Origin: Zygophlyctis sp. KS116
Lineage: Eukaryota > Chytridiomycota
NCBI GenBank assembly: GCA_054661495.1
Contig: BAAFSQ010000175.1
Coordinates: forward strand, 1-20,837
Direction of reading: 5' to 3'
DNA length: 20,837 nt
The notes under the pieces: model-generated
What the model was told of the DNA's origin: nothing
The model's input: the letters and a program-made list of their open reading frames with translations, nothing else
Database searches by the model: none
Program-made: the position numbers and the translations under genes
Part shown: positions 20,451 through 20,837 of the stretch, piece after piece
Numbering within the stretch: position 1 is the first letter of the stretch
Layout of the letters: every line of letters begins with the position of its first letter

Positions 20451-20837
20451 TGGAGAAATTGAGATTATTTTTAAATTTTCTGAAATTTCTTTCAGTTCTT
20501 ATTACGCTTATTACACTTATTACTGGGTTTTTATATGCTTTTAAAAGAGCATACTCTCAAGAGGAAAATCTTTGAGGCAAATGGTGGCACCGCTCTTGAC
20601 TCTCTCATCTACTCCTTGTGAAAATTTACAAGAATAAGAATCACCATTGGAGAAATTGAGATTATTTTTAAATTTTCTGAAATTTCTTTCAGTTCTTATT
20701 ACGCTTATTACACTTATTACTGGGTTTTTATATGCTTTTAAAAGAGCATACTCTCAAGAGGAAAATCTTTGAGGCAAATGGTGGCACCGCTCTTGACTCT
20801 CTCATCTACTCCTTGTGAAAATTTACAAGAATAAGAA
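20448..20837. repeat. Perfect tandem duplication, 197-bp period, at the window end
   Basis: Positions 20448-20640 recur without a mismatch at 20645-20837, joined by tcac. The unit begins with the complement of the coiled-coil gene's start codon (cat) and contains the whole upstream region. The window ends 4 bases short of completing the second unit. This 387-bp tail after the last gene holds no other gene that I can see. Each unit contains short internal repeats (attacgcttattacacttattac-like, about 9-bp period). Either a recent promoter duplication or an assembly artefact at a contig end would look like this. Confidence 0.95.
20528..20535 (-). promoter_or_regulatory. TATA-like box upstream of the coiled-coil gene
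   Basis: The minus strand reads GCATATAAAAACCC here, with the TATAAAAA core 78-85 bases upstream of the ATG at 20450. The duplication places a second copy at 20725-20732. TATA-like runs are common by chance in AT-rich DNA, so this is tentative. Confidence 0.3.

Noticed and set aside
20200-20544. + strand ORF of 114 codons over the coiled-coil start
   Set aside because: Ser/Phe-rich antisense of a Glu/Lys/Leu coiled coil, a typical shadow.

Overview
This is eukaryotic nuclear DNA: AT-rich, gene-dense and broken up by extremely short spliceosomal introns. I rebuilt ten spliced genes containing 34 introns. All are 23-32 nt (mean about 27), all are GT-AG, and nearly all start GTAA or GTAT. Every break falls where a conserved protein alignment continues across it. 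Gene ends use TAA, TAG and TGA, so the code is standard. The gene set (molybdenum cofactor sulfurase, EIPR1, SLC35A-type transporter, type I phosphomannose isomerase, GTP:AMP-type adenylate kinase, MARF1-like NYN proteins) fits a compact protist or early-diverging, possibly zoosporic, fungus. A Rozella-like cryptomycete is a guess, not a demonstrated assignment.

Layout. 1-107 (-): 5' end of a short-motif family protein that runs off the window. 317-1283 (-): stand-alone MOSC protein, a partial paralogue of the MOCOS gene farther along. 1307-2559 (-): EIPR1/TSSC1 WD40 protein. 2793-5260 (+): a fusion of an elongin-C-like domain, an F-box/BC-box-like helix and leucine-rich repeats. 5261-7635 (-): full-length MOCOS. 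7659-8684 (-): UDP-sugar transporter. 8698-9940 (-): phosphomannose isomerase. 10053-13564 (-) and 13741-17268 (-): two tandem paralogous NYN-domain (putative RNase) proteins with several winged-helix-like units. 17382-17993 (+): small RING-like protein, possibly with an extra upstream exon. 18028-18760 (+): adenylate kinase. 18762-20450 (-): coiled-coil protein. 20448-20837: an exact tandem duplication carrying the coiled-coil gene's upstream region; the window ends inside it.

Genes are packed almost without space. Two convergent pairs have stop codons 0 and 1 bp apart. Co-directional neighbours are 13-34 bp apart in EIPR1-MOSC, PMI-transporter-MOCOS and RING-AK, so promoters, 3' ends or both must overlap neighbouring genes. 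Only divergent gaps (233 and 113 bp) and gaps next to the NYN genes (112 and 176 bp) leave room for separate promoters.

Functionally, PMI (mannose-6-phosphate for GDP-mannose) and the Golgi UDP-sugar transporter both serve glycosylation. MOCOS and its MOSC paralogue serve molybdoenzymes. The two NYN proteins look like an expanding family of RNA-processing or RNA-surveillance nucleases. The most unusual items are the intron set (in-frame stops in 12 of 13 introns whose length is a multiple of three), the cis-fused elongin-C/LRR receptor, and the NYN tandem pair with one intron more conserved than much of the adjoining exon sequence.
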